DNA from: JAIVJZ01 sp035645695
GTDB lineage: Bacteria; Acidobacteriota; Blastocatellia; Pyrinomonadales; Pyrinomonadaceae
Reading direction: 5' to 3'
Length of the DNA stretch: 64,000 nucleotides
Assembly (NCBI GenBank): GCA_035645695.1
Contig: DASQMC010000012.1
Coordinates: forward strand, 1-64,000
Shown here: piece after piece, positions 7,650-17,083 of the stretch
Numbering within the stretch: position 1 is the stretch's first letter
Layout: each line of letters begins with the position of its first letter
The notes under the pieces: model-generated
What the model saw: the letters and a program-made list of their open reading frames with translations, nothing else
What the model was told of the DNA's origin: nothing
The model's database searches: none
Program-made: the position numbers and the translations under genes

Positions 7650-10600
7650 GTGCAGATAGCCGTGAGTCTGAGCGCGCTGTGGCGCGGTCGGCGGCGTGCG
7701 GACGCGGCGATTGTGGCCGTCATCGCCGCGTTCTTCATGTTGATGTTCGCGCAGCAAATTTTCGGAGGAAAATTTCTGCTGGCGGGCGACCCTCTCTACT
7801 ATTCCTACCCTTTGCGCAGCGTGGGATGGGAGATGATCCGGGGTGGGCAGTTGCCTTTGTGGACGCCGCTCGTGATGTCGGGCTATCCGCTGCTGTCCAT
7901 GTCGCAACTCGCCTTCGCCTATCCTCTCACCTGGGGCTACCTCTTCCTGCCCGGACACTGGGCGGAACAGGCATACGTCCTTGCGCCCTTCCTGCTCTCG
8001 CCCGTCTTCACATACGCCTACGCGCGCGAGACCGGGCGGAGCCGCACGGCCGCGCTCCTCGCCGGTCTCTCCTTCGGCTATGGCGGGATGATGTGCAGCG
8101 GCATCGCGTTCACGGGATTGCCCTCGAACAGTATGCTCTGGCTGCCGCTCGTCCTCATTCCCATCGACCGCGCGGCGACGGGGAGGGGAAGGTTCGTGCC
8201 GCTCCTCGCCGCCGCGACCGCCGCTTACGCGATGTCCGTCCTGAACGGGCAGGGACAGAGTTTTCTCTACACGGGCATGGTCGCCGCCGCTTACGGGCTC
8301 TACGTATCGATCTTCCCGCCCGCGAGGGGCGTGCGCGAAGAAGGCGGCGGCGCGGACGACGGCGACGCGCGAGCGCGGCGCGGCGCGGCGAGCTATGACG
8401 ACGATGGCGAGGGCGCGGCCGGTAAATTTCGGTGGCGCGAATTGCGCAGGTGGCGGCCTCTGTTCGTAGCGCTCGGCGCGCTGCTGATGTCGGCGGGGAT
8501 AGCAGCGTTCCAGATTCTTGAGACGATGCGCGCGGCGCGGCGCAGCATACGCAACACGCTCAGCTTCGAGGCCATCAGCACGGGGGCGTTCACTCTCCGG
8601 GAAGCGGCCGCCTCGGTCGTCATGCCGCTTTATTATTCCACCGACGTGTCGGCCTACGTTCCGTCGCTCGCCCTCGTCTTCGCCGCGCTGGCCTGTTTCG
8701 CCTTATTAGCGCATCGAGACGAAAGGCGAGATGCTCGCATCTATTTCTGGCTCGGCGTGGCCGTCGTAGGTTGGGTCTTGATGCTCGGCTCCAACACTCC
8801 GGCGCAGCAACTCGTCTATCGCCTGCCGCTGCTCAACAAATTCCGCGTGCCCTCGCGCCACACCTTCGAGTGGACGTTCGCCGTGAGCATCATCGCGGCT
8901 TACGGGTGGGACGTTGCCGCGCGGCGCGGCTGGCTGTTGGCAAAGTCCGCGGGCGCGTCGCAGAGGAGTCCGCGCGCGGGCGCGTCGCAGAGGAATCCGC
9001 GCCCGCCGCGTGGCATCGAGAATATCTCCAACGGGTTTTTACTAGCGTTGTGCATCGCCATCGGCACCTTCTGGTGGCGGGCGTTGCAGGTTGCCGCGCC
9101 CGCGGGGAGCTACGATTACACGGGGCTGCCGGTGCCAGCTTTCCTCGTCTGGAAAATATCTCTCACTATCGGCGTGCTGCTGCTCATTCGCCGGAGCGCG
9201 AGATGCGCCCGGCCGCGACTGCGCGCGGGCTGGTTGATGGCGGCGATAGCCGTCGCGTGTTTCGTCGAGCCGTCGGCGGGCATCTCGCGCTGGTACGAAG
9301 GGATGCTGCTGACGGGCGAGCGTTTCCGTGTCGTCTCGCCGACGACGCGCCTGCTGCAAAATTATCCGCCGTCGGAGAACCGCGCCTACACGCGCGTCGA
9401 ACTCTACTCCGAAGAGTTCAACCCGACGCCGCGCCTCGAAGCGCCGAACCTGACGGCGCTCCATCGCATCCAGAACATCGCGGGCTACGAGCCTCTCATC
9501 TTCGAGCGTTACAGCCGCGCGCTCGGCAGCGTCGGGATGGACACCGTCTCGCCGCGCGAAGGCCACGCGCTGAACGATCAACTCTTTCACGAGCGCTCGC
9601 GTGTCCTCGATCTGCTGAACACAACTTTCGTCGTTTCTTTCTCGAACCTATCGACCACGCTCCCGCGTCTCATGTATCAGCGCGGCGTCGCCTTCTACAC
9701 GCCCGACATGCAGGCCGCGCTCGAACCCGGCAAGACCGTCACACTCGGCGGCGCGGCCGCGGGCGACACCCTTGCGCTCGTCTCCTCGCTCTCGAACGCG
9801 GGGGAAGTGGAGCAGGGCGTGGCCGTCGCAAGGGTGCGCGCCCACTTTTCGGATGAGCGCGGCGGAAGCGATTCGCGCGTTATCGAAAGAGAGGTGCGCG
9901 CGGGGGTGGATACGGCCGAGTGGGCGCACGAGCGTGCGGACGTGCGCCGCTCGATACGGCACGCGCTCGCCCCCGTCTTCGACGCGCGCCCCGGCGACGA
10001 AAAAAACAGTTATCCCGCGCATCGCTATATCACCCTCATGCCGCTCGGAGAGCGCGGGCGCATTGACAGGGTCGAGATCACAAATCTGACGACCGCGTCG
10101 CCCCTCGCTTTGTGGAAGGCCACCCTCCACGATTCCGTGGGTGGAATTTCGACGCCGGTTACGTCCCTCGCTCCGGAGTGGTTGAAGCCGGTCTATCAAC
10201 ATGATCACGCGCTCGTGCTCGAAAACAAGCGAGCGTTGCCGCGCGCGTGGCTCGTCGGCCAAGCTCAATCCGTGGACGGCGAAGAAGCCCTGCGCCTCAT
10301 CACCGGCCAGACGGGCGAGAACACGCCCGCCTTCGACCCGCGACGCACGGCTCTCTTGGAAGTTGCCCCCGCTGAGTTGCCTCAGCTTGCGGGCGGGGAA
10401 CTCCCGGCCGACAGCGCGGCACGCGTGACGTTGTACGAACCGAACCGGCTCGTCATCCACACGCGGTCGGCGCAAGGCGCGGTGCTGGTCTTAAGCGAGA
10501 TGTTCTATCCGGGGTGGGAGGCGACGGTGGACGGGGTGCCTGCGCGCATACATCTGACGAACTATTTACTGCGGGGGGTGGTGGTCGGGGCGGGGGAGCA

Positions 10601-10745
10601 TCGAGTGGAGATGCGCTACGTCGCGCCCGCCGCTCGCAACGGCGCGGTCATCTCCGCCGCTACGCTCGCCGGCCTTTGCGTCCTCGTGATTTTTGACCGG
10701 CGCACGAAGAGGCGAAAACCGGGAGCGCAAGTTGACACGATTTGA
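7650..10745 (+). CDS. YfhO-like polytopic membrane protein, copy 1
   Basis: About 1031 residues: a membrane-embedded N-terminal half with many hydrophobic segments (first at AIVAVIAAFFMLMFA), a large soluble part, and a C-terminal sandwich with the YfhO signature FYPGWEATVDG before a last TM helix. Bacillus YfhO is a GT-C-type protein needed to glycosylate teichoic acid together with the GT2 enzyme CsbB. Here a GtrB/CsbB-like GT2 lies in the same locus at 17983-19071. The start is uncertain: GTG 7605, 7650 or 7662 (the last would begin MSLS, like copy 2). I chose 7650 for the G-rich stretch eight bases upstream. It shares near-identical blocks with copy 2. Confidence 0.82.
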   Translation: MQIAVSLSALWRGRRRADAAIVAVIAAFFMLMFAQQIFGGKFLLAGDPLYYSYPLRSVGWEMIRGGQLPLWTPLVMSGYPLLSMSQLAFAYPLTWGYLFLPGHWAEQAYVLAPFLLSPVFTYAYARETGRSRTAALLAGLSFGYGGMMCSGIAFTGLPSNSMLWLPLVLIPIDRAATGRGRFVPLLAAATAAYAMSVLNGQGQSFLYTGMVAAAYGLYVSIFPPARGVREEGGGADDGDARARRGAASYDDDGEGAAGKFRWRELRRWRPLFVALGALLMSAGIAAFQILETMRAARRSIRNTLSFEAISTGAFTLREAAASVVMPLYYSTDVSAYVPSLALVFAALACFALLAHRDERRDARIYFWLGVAVVGWVLMLGSNTPAQQLVYRLPLLNKFRVPSRHTFEWTFAVSIIAAYGWDVAARRGWLLAKSAGASQRSPRAGASQRNPRPPRGIENISNGFLLALCIAIGTFWWRALQVAAPAGSYDYTGLPVPAFLVWKISLTIGVLLLIRRSARCARPRLRAGWLMAAIAVACFVEPSAGISRWYEGMLLTGERFRVVSPTTRLLQNYPPSENRAYTRVELYSEEFNPTPRLEAPNLTALHRIQNIAGYEPLIFERYSRALGSVGMDTVSPREGHALNDQLFHERSRVLDLLNTTFVVSFSNLSTTLPRLMYQRGVAFYTPDMQAALEPGKTVTLGGAAAGDTLALVSSLSNAGEVEQGVAVARVRAHFSDERGGSDSRVIEREVRAGVDTAEWAHERADVRRSIRHALAPVFDARPGDEKNSYPAHRYITLMPLGERGRIDRVEITNLTTASPLALWKATLHDSVGGISTPVTSLAPEWLKPVYQHDHALVLENKRALPRAWLVGQAQSVDGEEALRLITGQTGENTPAFDPRRTALLEVAPAELPQLAGGELPADSAARVTLYEPNRLVIHTRSAQGAVLVLSEMFYPGWEATVDGVPARIHLTNYLLRGVVVGAGEHRVEMRYVAPAARNGAVISAATLAGLCVLVIFDRRTKRRKPGAQVDTI
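7806..7945 (+). repeat. N-terminal near-identical block shared with 10961-11100
   Basis: 140 nt match the tandem paralogue at a constant offset of 3155 with only two differences that I can see, although flanking coding sequence differs strongly. It encodes YPLRSVGWEMIRGGQLPLWT and the residues after it. Confidence 0.9.
10211..10658 (+). repeat. C-terminal near-identical block shared with 13324-13771
   Basis: About 448 nt match copy 2 at an offset of 3113 with about 11 differences by my reading. It encodes ENKRALPRAWLVGQAQSVDG through the FYPGW sandwich. Confidence 0.9.
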
Positions 10746-10801
10746 ACGTTGACGAAGTTGGAAGCCCGGCGACGGCGCGACCGGCGCGCGAGACGCACAC
10801 G

Positions 10802-13800
10802 ATGAGCCTGAGAGATACGACGCGGCGGTGGACGATTTCGCGCGGGCGCGCTCGCGATGCGGCGGCCGTTCTCTTCATCGCTGTTTTCTTCGCAGTCTTC
10901 TTCGGTGAATTTTTATTCGGCGACAGGTTCATCGTCGGCGGCGATGCTTTCGCTTATTCGTACCCTTTGCGCAGCGTGGGATGGGAGATGATCCGGGGCG
11001 GGCAGTTGCCTTTGTGGACGCCGCTCGTGATGTCGGGCTATCCGCTGCTGTCCATGTCGCAACTCGCCTTTGCCTATCCTCTCACCTGGGGCTACCTCTT
11101 TCTCGACGCGCCCGCCGCGGAGCAACTTTACGTACTCGCTCCTTTCTTCCTCTCGCCCATCTTCACATACGCCTACGCGCGCGAGACTGGGCGGAGCCGC
11201 ACGGCCGCGCTCCTCGCGGGTCTCGCCTATGCTTACGGCGGCGCGACGACGGGGCTGCTCGGCGTCGTCGGCTTCCACACCAACGCGATGATGTGGCTGC
11301 CGCTGATACTCGTCTTCGTAGAGCGCGCGCACGCAGTGACGAGCGTGAAACGCCTTGCCTCGTGCCTCACGGCCGCGTCATGCGCTTACGCGCTCTCGGT
11401 CCTCACCGGCTACGCGCAAGGCTTCGTCTTCAACGCGCTCGTCGCGGTGGCCTACGGCGTCTTCGTCTCGCTGTTCGTCGGTGGCCGCGCCGCCGGTTCG
11501 ACCACGGAGGCACGCCCCCCGTGGTCGAACTGGCGGCGCTGGCGTCCCGTCGCGGTGGCCGTGGGCGCAGTCGCTTTCGGCGCGTGCGTGGGCGCGTTTC
11601 AGATTTTGGAGACGATGCGCGCCGTGCGTCGCAGTATCCGCCGCACGCTCATCTATCCGTTCTTCGTGAGCGGTTCGTTCTCGCCGCGCGTCGCGTTGAA
11701 GTCGCTCACCGCGCCGCTCTACACGGAGCGTTTCGCCGACGTGGGAACTTACGTCGCGCCGCTCGTTTTAATGCTCGCGGTCGCGGGCGTCATCTGCGCG
11801 CTCGGGCGCACGACGAGACGGCGACGCCGCGACCCGCGCATCTTCTTCTGGGCGACGGTCGCGCTCGTCTCCTGCGTCCTTATCCTCGGACGGCACACGC
11901 CCGTCTACGGGTGGCTCTATCACGTGCCCGTCATCAACAGTTTTCGCGTGCCTTCACGCTTCGCCTTCATCTGGACGTTCGCCGCCGCCATCCTCGCCGC
12001 TTACGGGTGGGACGCGCTCGCCGTCCGCTGGCGCAGGCGTCCGGCGATGGGCGCGCCGTCCCTGTCGTCGCGTTTAAACTCCGCATTCGTCGGCGGCCTC
12101 TTCGCTCCCGGCGCGCTCGCAGGTTTCTTCTGGTGGCGGCGCACGGTCGCTCGCGCCGTCACGGATTTAGACGCGGGCGCGGGGCTTCCGCGCGCGTGGG
12201 TCGAAGGCTTCTGGTACGCGGGGCTGCCGCTTTCGTCTTACCTCGCATGGAAACTCGCCTTCACGATCTTTACTCTCTTGTTGATCTGGCGCGGCTGGAG
12301 GATCGGCGCGGCGCGTGCGCGCGGCCTCGTGCTCGTCGCCGCGCTCGCGCTCGTCTGTTTCGTCGAGCCGTTCATCGTGGTCTCGAACTCATGGCGGCCG
12401 TTTGCGAAGTCGCGCGCGCGCTTCGACGCGACCGCGCCCGTCACGCGTTTTTTGCACGCGCGGGCAGGCGAGGCCGGGGGCGGTCGAATCTACACGCGCG
12501 TGAAGTTATTCGCGGAGGAGTTTAAAGAGTCGCCGCGTTTCGACCCGCCGAACCTCACCGCGCTTTATAAGCTGGAGAACGTCGGCGGCTACGAGCCGCT
12601 TCTTTTTGAACGCTACAGCCGCGCGCTCGGCGGCGTGCATCTCGACGCCGCCAGCCCGCTGCCCGGCTTTGCGCCGAATCACGCCCTCTTCGATGCGCGC
12701 TCGCGCGTCCTCGATCTGCTCGGCGCGCGCTTCGTCGTCAACGCGGAGATGGCGGCGGACGCGCCCGCGCCCGAACGCGACGGCGTGCGCTTCGCCGCGA
12801 CCGACCTCGCGACGGAACTGCGACCGGGCGAAATGATTTCCCTGAAGGTCAACCCCGTCGCCGCCGCCGACGCGCTCGCCCTCGTCACCTCCATGTCGAA
12901 CTCCGCCGCCGTCGCGGACGGAGAGGTCGTCGCGCTTGTCCGGTTCCTGACTACGAGTGGCCGCGTCGTCGAGCGTCCATTGCGAGCCGGAAGCGACACG
13001 GCGGAGTGGGCGCACGAGCGCGCCGACGTGCGCGCCGGTGTGAAGCACGCGCTCGCCCCCGTCTTCGACAGCGTGCCCGCCAAAGACGAGCGCGGCGATT
13101 ATTCTTCGCATCGCTACCGGACACGGATCGCGCTCGCCGAGACGCTGCAAGTGGAGAGCATCGAGATCGTCAACCGGGCGCAGGACGCCACGCTCGCACT
13201 CTGGAAGGCGACGCTTCACGACGCGGCGCGCGGGCAATCCCGGCCGCTCGCACGCACGCAAAGAAGTCTCTATGCGGGGCTGGACGCGGATCGCTGGGAG
13301 ATGGTCTATGACGTGGACGACGTGCTCGTGCTCGAAAACAAGCGAGCGTTGCCGCGCGCGTGGCTCGTCGGCCAAGCTCAATCCGTGGACGGCGAAGAAG
13401 CCCTGCGCCTCATCACCGGCCAGGCGGGCGAGAACACGCCCGCCTTCGACCCGCGACGCACGGCTCTGCTGGAAGTTGCCCCCGCCGAGTTGCCTCAGCT
13501 TGCGGGCGGGGAACTCCCGGCCGGCAGCGCGGCACGCGTGACGTTGTACGAACCGAACCGGCTCGTCATCCACACGCGGTCGGCGCAAGGCGCGGTGCTG
13601 GTCTTGAGCGAGATGTTCTATCCGGGGTGGGAGGCGACCGTTGACGGGGTGCCTGCGCGCATACATCTGACGAACTATTTACTGCGGGGGGTGGTGGTCG
13701 GTGCGGGTGAGCATCGAGTGGAGATGCGCTACGTCGCGCCCGCCGCTCGCAACGGCGCGATCATCTCCGCCCTCAGTCTTGCCGCGTTCGGCGCGTTGCT

Positions 13801-13855
13801 TTTCTATTCATACGGAAGACGACCACGGCGAGCAGGAGCAGAGAGGCCGCGCTGA
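10802..13855 (+). CDS. YfhO-like polytopic membrane protein, copy 2
   Basis: 1017 residues from ATG 10802 (MSLRDTTRRW). A TTG at 10742, overlapping the previous stop as TTGA, would add 20 residues. Same plan as copy 1: first TM at AVLFIAVFFAVFFGEFLF, about a dozen hydrophobic segments, a long soluble domain, the FYPGWEATVDG sandwich and a last TM helix with a basic tail (GRRPRRAGAERPR). The middle of the protein differs greatly from copy 1 while both ends are nearly identical at DNA level, indicating gene conversion or recent recombination. Its 3' end overlaps the converging copy 3 by 83 bases. Inferred role: transfer of a lipid-linked sugar outside the membrane. Confidence 0.82.
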   Translation: MSLRDTTRRWTISRGRARDAAAVLFIAVFFAVFFGEFLFGDRFIVGGDAFAYSYPLRSVGWEMIRGGQLPLWTPLVMSGYPLLSMSQLAFAYPLTWGYLFLDAPAAEQLYVLAPFFLSPIFTYAYARETGRSRTAALLAGLAYAYGGATTGLLGVVGFHTNAMMWLPLILVFVERAHAVTSVKRLASCLTAASCAYALSVLTGYAQGFVFNALVAVAYGVFVSLFVGGRAAGSTTEARPPWSNWRRWRPVAVAVGAVAFGACVGAFQILETMRAVRRSIRRTLIYPFFVSGSFSPRVALKSLTAPLYTERFADVGTYVAPLVLMLAVAGVICALGRTTRRRRRDPRIFFWATVALVSCVLILGRHTPVYGWLYHVPVINSFRVPSRFAFIWTFAAAILAAYGWDALAVRWRRRPAMGAPSLSSRLNSAFVGGLFAPGALAGFFWWRRTVARAVTDLDAGAGLPRAWVEGFWYAGLPLSSYLAWKLAFTIFTLLLIWRGWRIGAARARGLVLVAALALVCFVEPFIVVSNSWRPFAKSRARFDATAPVTRFLHARAGEAGGGRIYTRVKLFAEEFKESPRFDPPNLTALYKLENVGGYEPLLFERYSRALGGVHLDAASPLPGFAPNHALFDARSRVLDLLGARFVVNAEMAADAPAPERDGVRFAATDLATELRPGEMISLKVNPVAAADALALVTSMSNSAAVADGEVVALVRFLTTSGRVVERPLRAGSDTAEWAHERADVRAGVKHALAPVFDSVPAKDERGDYSSHRYRTRIALAETLQVESIEIVNRAQDATLALWKATLHDAARGQSRPLARTQRSLYAGLDADRWEMVYDVDDVLVLENKRALPRAWLVGQAQSVDGEEALRLITGQAGENTPAFDPRRTALLEVAPAELPQLAGGELPAGSAARVTLYEPNRLVIHTRSAQGAVLVLSEMFYPGWEATVDGVPARIHLTNYLLRGVVVGAGEHRVEMRYVAPAARNGAIISALSLAAFGALLFYSYGRRPRRAGAERPR
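10961..11100 (+). repeat. N-terminal near-identical block, second copy
   Basis: Partner of 7806-7945 within YfhO-like copy 2. A further short block (TYAYARETGRSRTAALLAGL) follows in both genes. Confidence 0.9.
13324..13771 (+). repeat. C-terminal near-identical block, second copy
   Basis: Partner of 10211-10658 within YfhO-like copy 2. Identity stops just before the antisense overlap with copy 3. Confidence 0.9.
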
Positions 13856-16800
13856 TGAACGCTCCCCTGTAAAAGGAGCGCGGCCGGAATGCGAAGCGGA
13901 TCGTGTGCGTTCCGGCCGGGACGGGCAGGCCGCGCAAGACGTAGTTCGTCTGGTAGAGCCGCGCGGGTGCCCCGTCCACGGTCGCCTCCCACCCCGGATA
14001 GAACACGTCGCTCGTGACGAGAAAGGCGGGCGCGTTCGTACTCGTCTCAACTTCCAACTCCCCGTCCGACAAACGCGTGATGCGCGCCGTCGCGTCGCGG
14101 TCGAGAATTTGCGCCGTGAAATCGAGCGGCTCTTCCACGAGCGCGACCTGCGCGGGGTCGAACGCCATTCCGCTCGCGAGCCGCGACGAGTGGAGCGCGC
14201 CGAGCGTTTCCTCTTCCGCGACGGTCAGAACTTTGCCGACGAGCCACGCGCGCGGCCTCGCACGCAGGTTCTCATAGACGCTCGCCTCGCCCACGTCCTC
14301 CGGTTTGATCGCTCCGTAGCCGCTGTTCGACGAGTCGATGTCCGCGACGTGCCGCCAGCGCGCCGCGTCCGCGAGCGAACCGGCCAGCGGTGCGACCGCA
14401 TGGGAACTGCCGTCGGTTTCGTCGAGCAGGCTGATCTTTTTGAGCGAGAGCGTTGCGGCCGCGCCGCCCGTCCATTGAATCTCGATGCGCTTGAGTTCGG
14501 CGGCGACGGGCAAGCGAAGACGCGCCGCGTAATCGTGCCCTTCGCATCGCACGTCGCCGCGCGTCACGGGATAGCTGCGGTAGACGGGCGCGCGCGCCTG
14601 CCGCAACGTCGGCCGCACGTCCGCGCAGTCGTAAGCCCACTCGGACGTGTCGCGCCCGGCAAGCAGGCTTTCGGTGTAGGTTTGCCCGCGCGTGTCCGTC
14701 ACGACGATGCGCGCGACTTCCGACTGATCCGCCACGGCCGCTGAACAGGCGAGCGCGGTGGCGACGGCGACGACGTTGGCGCGCGTCGCCTGCGGGAGTT
14801 CGACCGCGAAGGCGTTCGGGTTGGGCGCGCCGCCGCAGCCCGAACCGAGCGAAGCGTTGAATTCGCCGCGAGTCCATTTAATGCCCCCCGCGTCGGTGGT
14901 CGTGGGCGGCTCAACCCCGTCGCGCGGCACGAAGATGTAGCGCACGGCCATCATGTCGAGGCCGAGGTTCGCGGGGTCGCGCCACGCGTCGTCCACGCTG
15001 CCGTGCGGCGGCATCGTCAACAGGCGACTGACGCGCGAGAGGATGAACGGGCCGTAGCCGCTCGCGCTCGGAAAATTCCAGAGCTTCGAGAGGTCGGGCG
15101 GAATCTCGCTGACGCGCCCCGTGCCGCCGCGCACGGGCAGCAGTCGCGTGTGCGTCGCCGCGAGTTCGTCGCGCAGGGGCAGGGCGGCGCGCGGCGGCGA
15201 CTGGAAAACTTTGTAGGGCGGCCCGTAGTGCCATTCGTAGAACCATGTGAAGCTCGCGAGGTCGAGCGCGAGCACGACGAGCAGGAGCGCGCCGCGCGCC
15301 GCCGAGCGCGGACGCCTGCTCCAGTAGATGAGCGCGGCCACGCCCGCAAAGAGCACTAGAAGCGGCACGCCGGTCGCCGGGTTCGCCCACGGGAGAAAAC
15401 TGAGCGGCCGCTTCAACGTCTCGAACGCCGCCGCGTTCAAACTGCCCGTCAACGCGACGACGGCGGCGAGACAGGCGAGCATCACGCAGGCCGCGACGGC
15501 GACCGTGCGCGCGAGCAAACGATTCGACGCGGCTTTCTCCAAGACCGCGTGCGCGCCGAAGGCGGCCAGCACGCTCACGCCGAACGATAATTCCATGAAG
15601 TGCCGCGCGGGCACGCGAAACTTGTTGATGACGGGCAGTTGATAAGTGAGACGCGCGAGCGGCGTCGCATCGCCGAGGGCGAGCAGGAAGGCGACGGCGC
15701 ACACGGCGAGCCAGAACCACGCGAGCCTCCGGCGGTGGCGGCGACGCCTCGCGGCAAGGAATCCGATTGATGCCAAAAGCAGCGGCAGCAGTCCCATGTA
15801 ACCGCTCAGTTCGCCCGCGCCCCAGCCGCCCGCCTCCGAACCCCACGCGCCGAAGTACGGCAGGTCGTAGAGCGTGCCGGGCGAGCCGCCGAAGAGATAG
15901 GGAAAGAGGAGCATCGGCGTCTGCGCAAGCGGCAGCGCGTAAGAGACGAATTCCGCGAAATTGAGCGACGCGCGCAAACTCAAAGAGGCGAGTTCCGCCG
16001 TAGGCAATAACTGAACGGCCGCCAGCCCCGTTCCATTTAAAACGAGCAGCGCGCACAGGAAGTAGTAACGCCCGCGCACGCCCGCCTGCCACCCGCGCAC
16101 GAGCGCATACGCGCCGCCGAGCGCGAGCGTGTAGACGAAGATTTGCGGATGCCCCGCGAGCGCACAGCACGCGACGCTCGCCACCCCGACCGGATACCAA
16201 GCGCTCCCGGCGCGCGCCGCACGCGCACTCGGCGCGTCGCCGCCCCGCGCATGGCTCAAGCCTTCGCGGTCTTCAACGCGCGAATCTTCGCGGTCTTCAA
16301 CGCGCGAGTCTTCGCGTTCTTCAACGCGTGATTCTTCGCGGTCTTCAATGTCCAAGCTTTCGCGTTGTGCGACGTGTGAGTCTTCGCGGTCTTCAACGCG
16401 TGATTCTTCGTGGTCTTCAATGTCCAAGTTTTCACGTCGTGCGAGGCGCGGGTCTTCACGTCGTGCGACGCGCGAGTCTTCGCGCCGGTTAACGCCTGAG
16501 TCTTCGCCCTGCGCCGCGTCCGAGTCTTCGCCGCGCCGTGCGTCTTCGCGCCGTGCCAGCCGCTCAAGCGACAGGAGAAAGAGCGGCAGCCACGCGGCGG
16601 CATGGATGAGCGCGGCGTGGCCGAGGTGCGCGACGATGAACCCGCACATGCCGTAACAGATGCCGCCGAGCGCCGCCGGGAAGCGCGAGCGGGTGAGCGC
16701 ATAGCAGTAGGCGTAAGTGAAACTCGCGGCGAGAACGTAGGCCGAGAGCAGGAAGGCGTTCCACGATTTGACGAGCGAGAAAAGAAGCGCGGGCGGATAC

Positions 16801-17069
16801 CACATCATCAACTGCGAATCGCCCACGGCCGGAAACCCGCCCCACACGGACGCGTCCCACAACACGCGCCGCGCGTAAAAGTTCGGCAGGAAATACAGTA
16901 TGCCGTCGCCCGGCGCGAGCAGGTAATCGGAGAACAGCACGGGCGCGAAGAAAGCGACGAACAGCAGCGCGTAGCCCGATAGAACGGCAAGCGCGTGCAG
17001 CCCGGCACGCTTCATCAATTCCGACTCGCCGGTCTCGCCGGTATGTTCGCGCGTGTTCGCTTCGGCCAT
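13773..17069 (-). CDS. YfhO-like polytopic membrane protein, copy 3, with a repetitive charged insert
   Basis: About 1098 residues from ATG 17069 (MAEANTREHT). A TTG at 17087 overlapping the upstream stop as TTGA is possible. The first TM is LAVLSGYALLFVAFFAPVLF, and the C-terminal sandwich FYPGWEATVDGAPARL marks the same family as copies 1 and 2, but from a more distant branch. Between TM segments, near residues 180-270, lies a low-complexity Glu/Asp/Arg insert built of 8-residue units such as EDREDSRV, encoded by 24-nt tandem repeats. It is the last gene of the minus-strand operon, after the methyltransferase and GT2, which supports a role in glycan decoration. Confidence 0.82.
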   Translation of the reverse strand: MAEANTREHTGETGESELMKRAGLHALAVLSGYALLFVAFFAPVLFSDYLLAPGDGILYFLPNFYARRVLWDASVWGGFPAVGDSQLMMWYPPALLFSLVKSWNAFLLSAYVLAASFTYAYCYALTRSRFPAALGGICYGMCGFIVAHLGHAALIHAAAWLPLFLLSLERLARREDARRGEDSDAAQGEDSGVNRREDSRVARREDPRLARRENLDIEDHEESRVEDREDSHVAQRESLDIEDREESRVEEREDSRVEDREDSRVEDREGLSHARGGDAPSARAARAGSAWYPVGVASVACCALAGHPQIFVYTLALGGAYALVRGWQAGVRGRYYFLCALLVLNGTGLAAVQLLPTAELASLSLRASLNFAEFVSYALPLAQTPMLLFPYLFGGSPGTLYDLPYFGAWGSEAGGWGAGELSGYMGLLPLLLASIGFLAARRRRHRRRLAWFWLAVCAVAFLLALGDATPLARLTYQLPVINKFRVPARHFMELSFGVSVLAAFGAHAVLEKAASNRLLARTVAVAACVMLACLAAVVALTGSLNAAAFETLKRPLSFLPWANPATGVPLLVLFAGVAALIYWSRRPRSAARGALLLVVLALDLASFTWFYEWHYGPPYKVFQSPPRAALPLRDELAATHTRLLPVRGGTGRVSEIPPDLSKLWNFPSASGYGPFILSRVSRLLTMPPHGSVDDAWRDPANLGLDMMAVRYIFVPRDGVEPPTTTDAGGIKWTRGEFNASLGSGCGGAPNPNAFAVELPQATRANVVAVATALACSAAVADQSEVARIVVTDTRGQTYTESLLAGRDTSEWAYDCADVRPTLRQARAPVYRSYPVTRGDVRCEGHDYAARLRLPVAAELKRIEIQWTGGAAATLSLKKISLLDETDGSSHAVAPLAGSLADAARWRHVADIDSSNSGYGAIKPEDVGEASVYENLRARPRAWLVGKVLTVAEEETLGALHSSRLASGMAFDPAQVALVEEPLDFTAQILDRDATARITRLSDGELEVETSTNAPAFLVTSDVFYPGWEATVDGAPARLYQTNYVLRGLPVPAGTHTIRFAFRPRSFYRGAFISAASLLLLAVVVFRMNRKATRRTRQD
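16255..16520 (-). repeat. In-frame 24-nt tandem repeat inside YfhO-like copy 3
   Basis: Degenerate copies of a 24-nt unit (GTCTTCAACGCGCGAGTCTT and close variants, read on the plus strand) encode repeated EDREDSRV/EDREESRV/ARREDSRV octads. The frame is kept throughout. This is a coding minisatellite, not a CRISPR array: there are no unique spacers. Confidence 0.85.
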
Positions 17070-17083
17070 TCGGTTGTCACGGG

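Noticed and set aside
16255..16520. CRISPR-like regular repeats
   Set aside because: Units are contiguous and in frame with no unique spacers; a coding minisatellite. No cas genes in the window.
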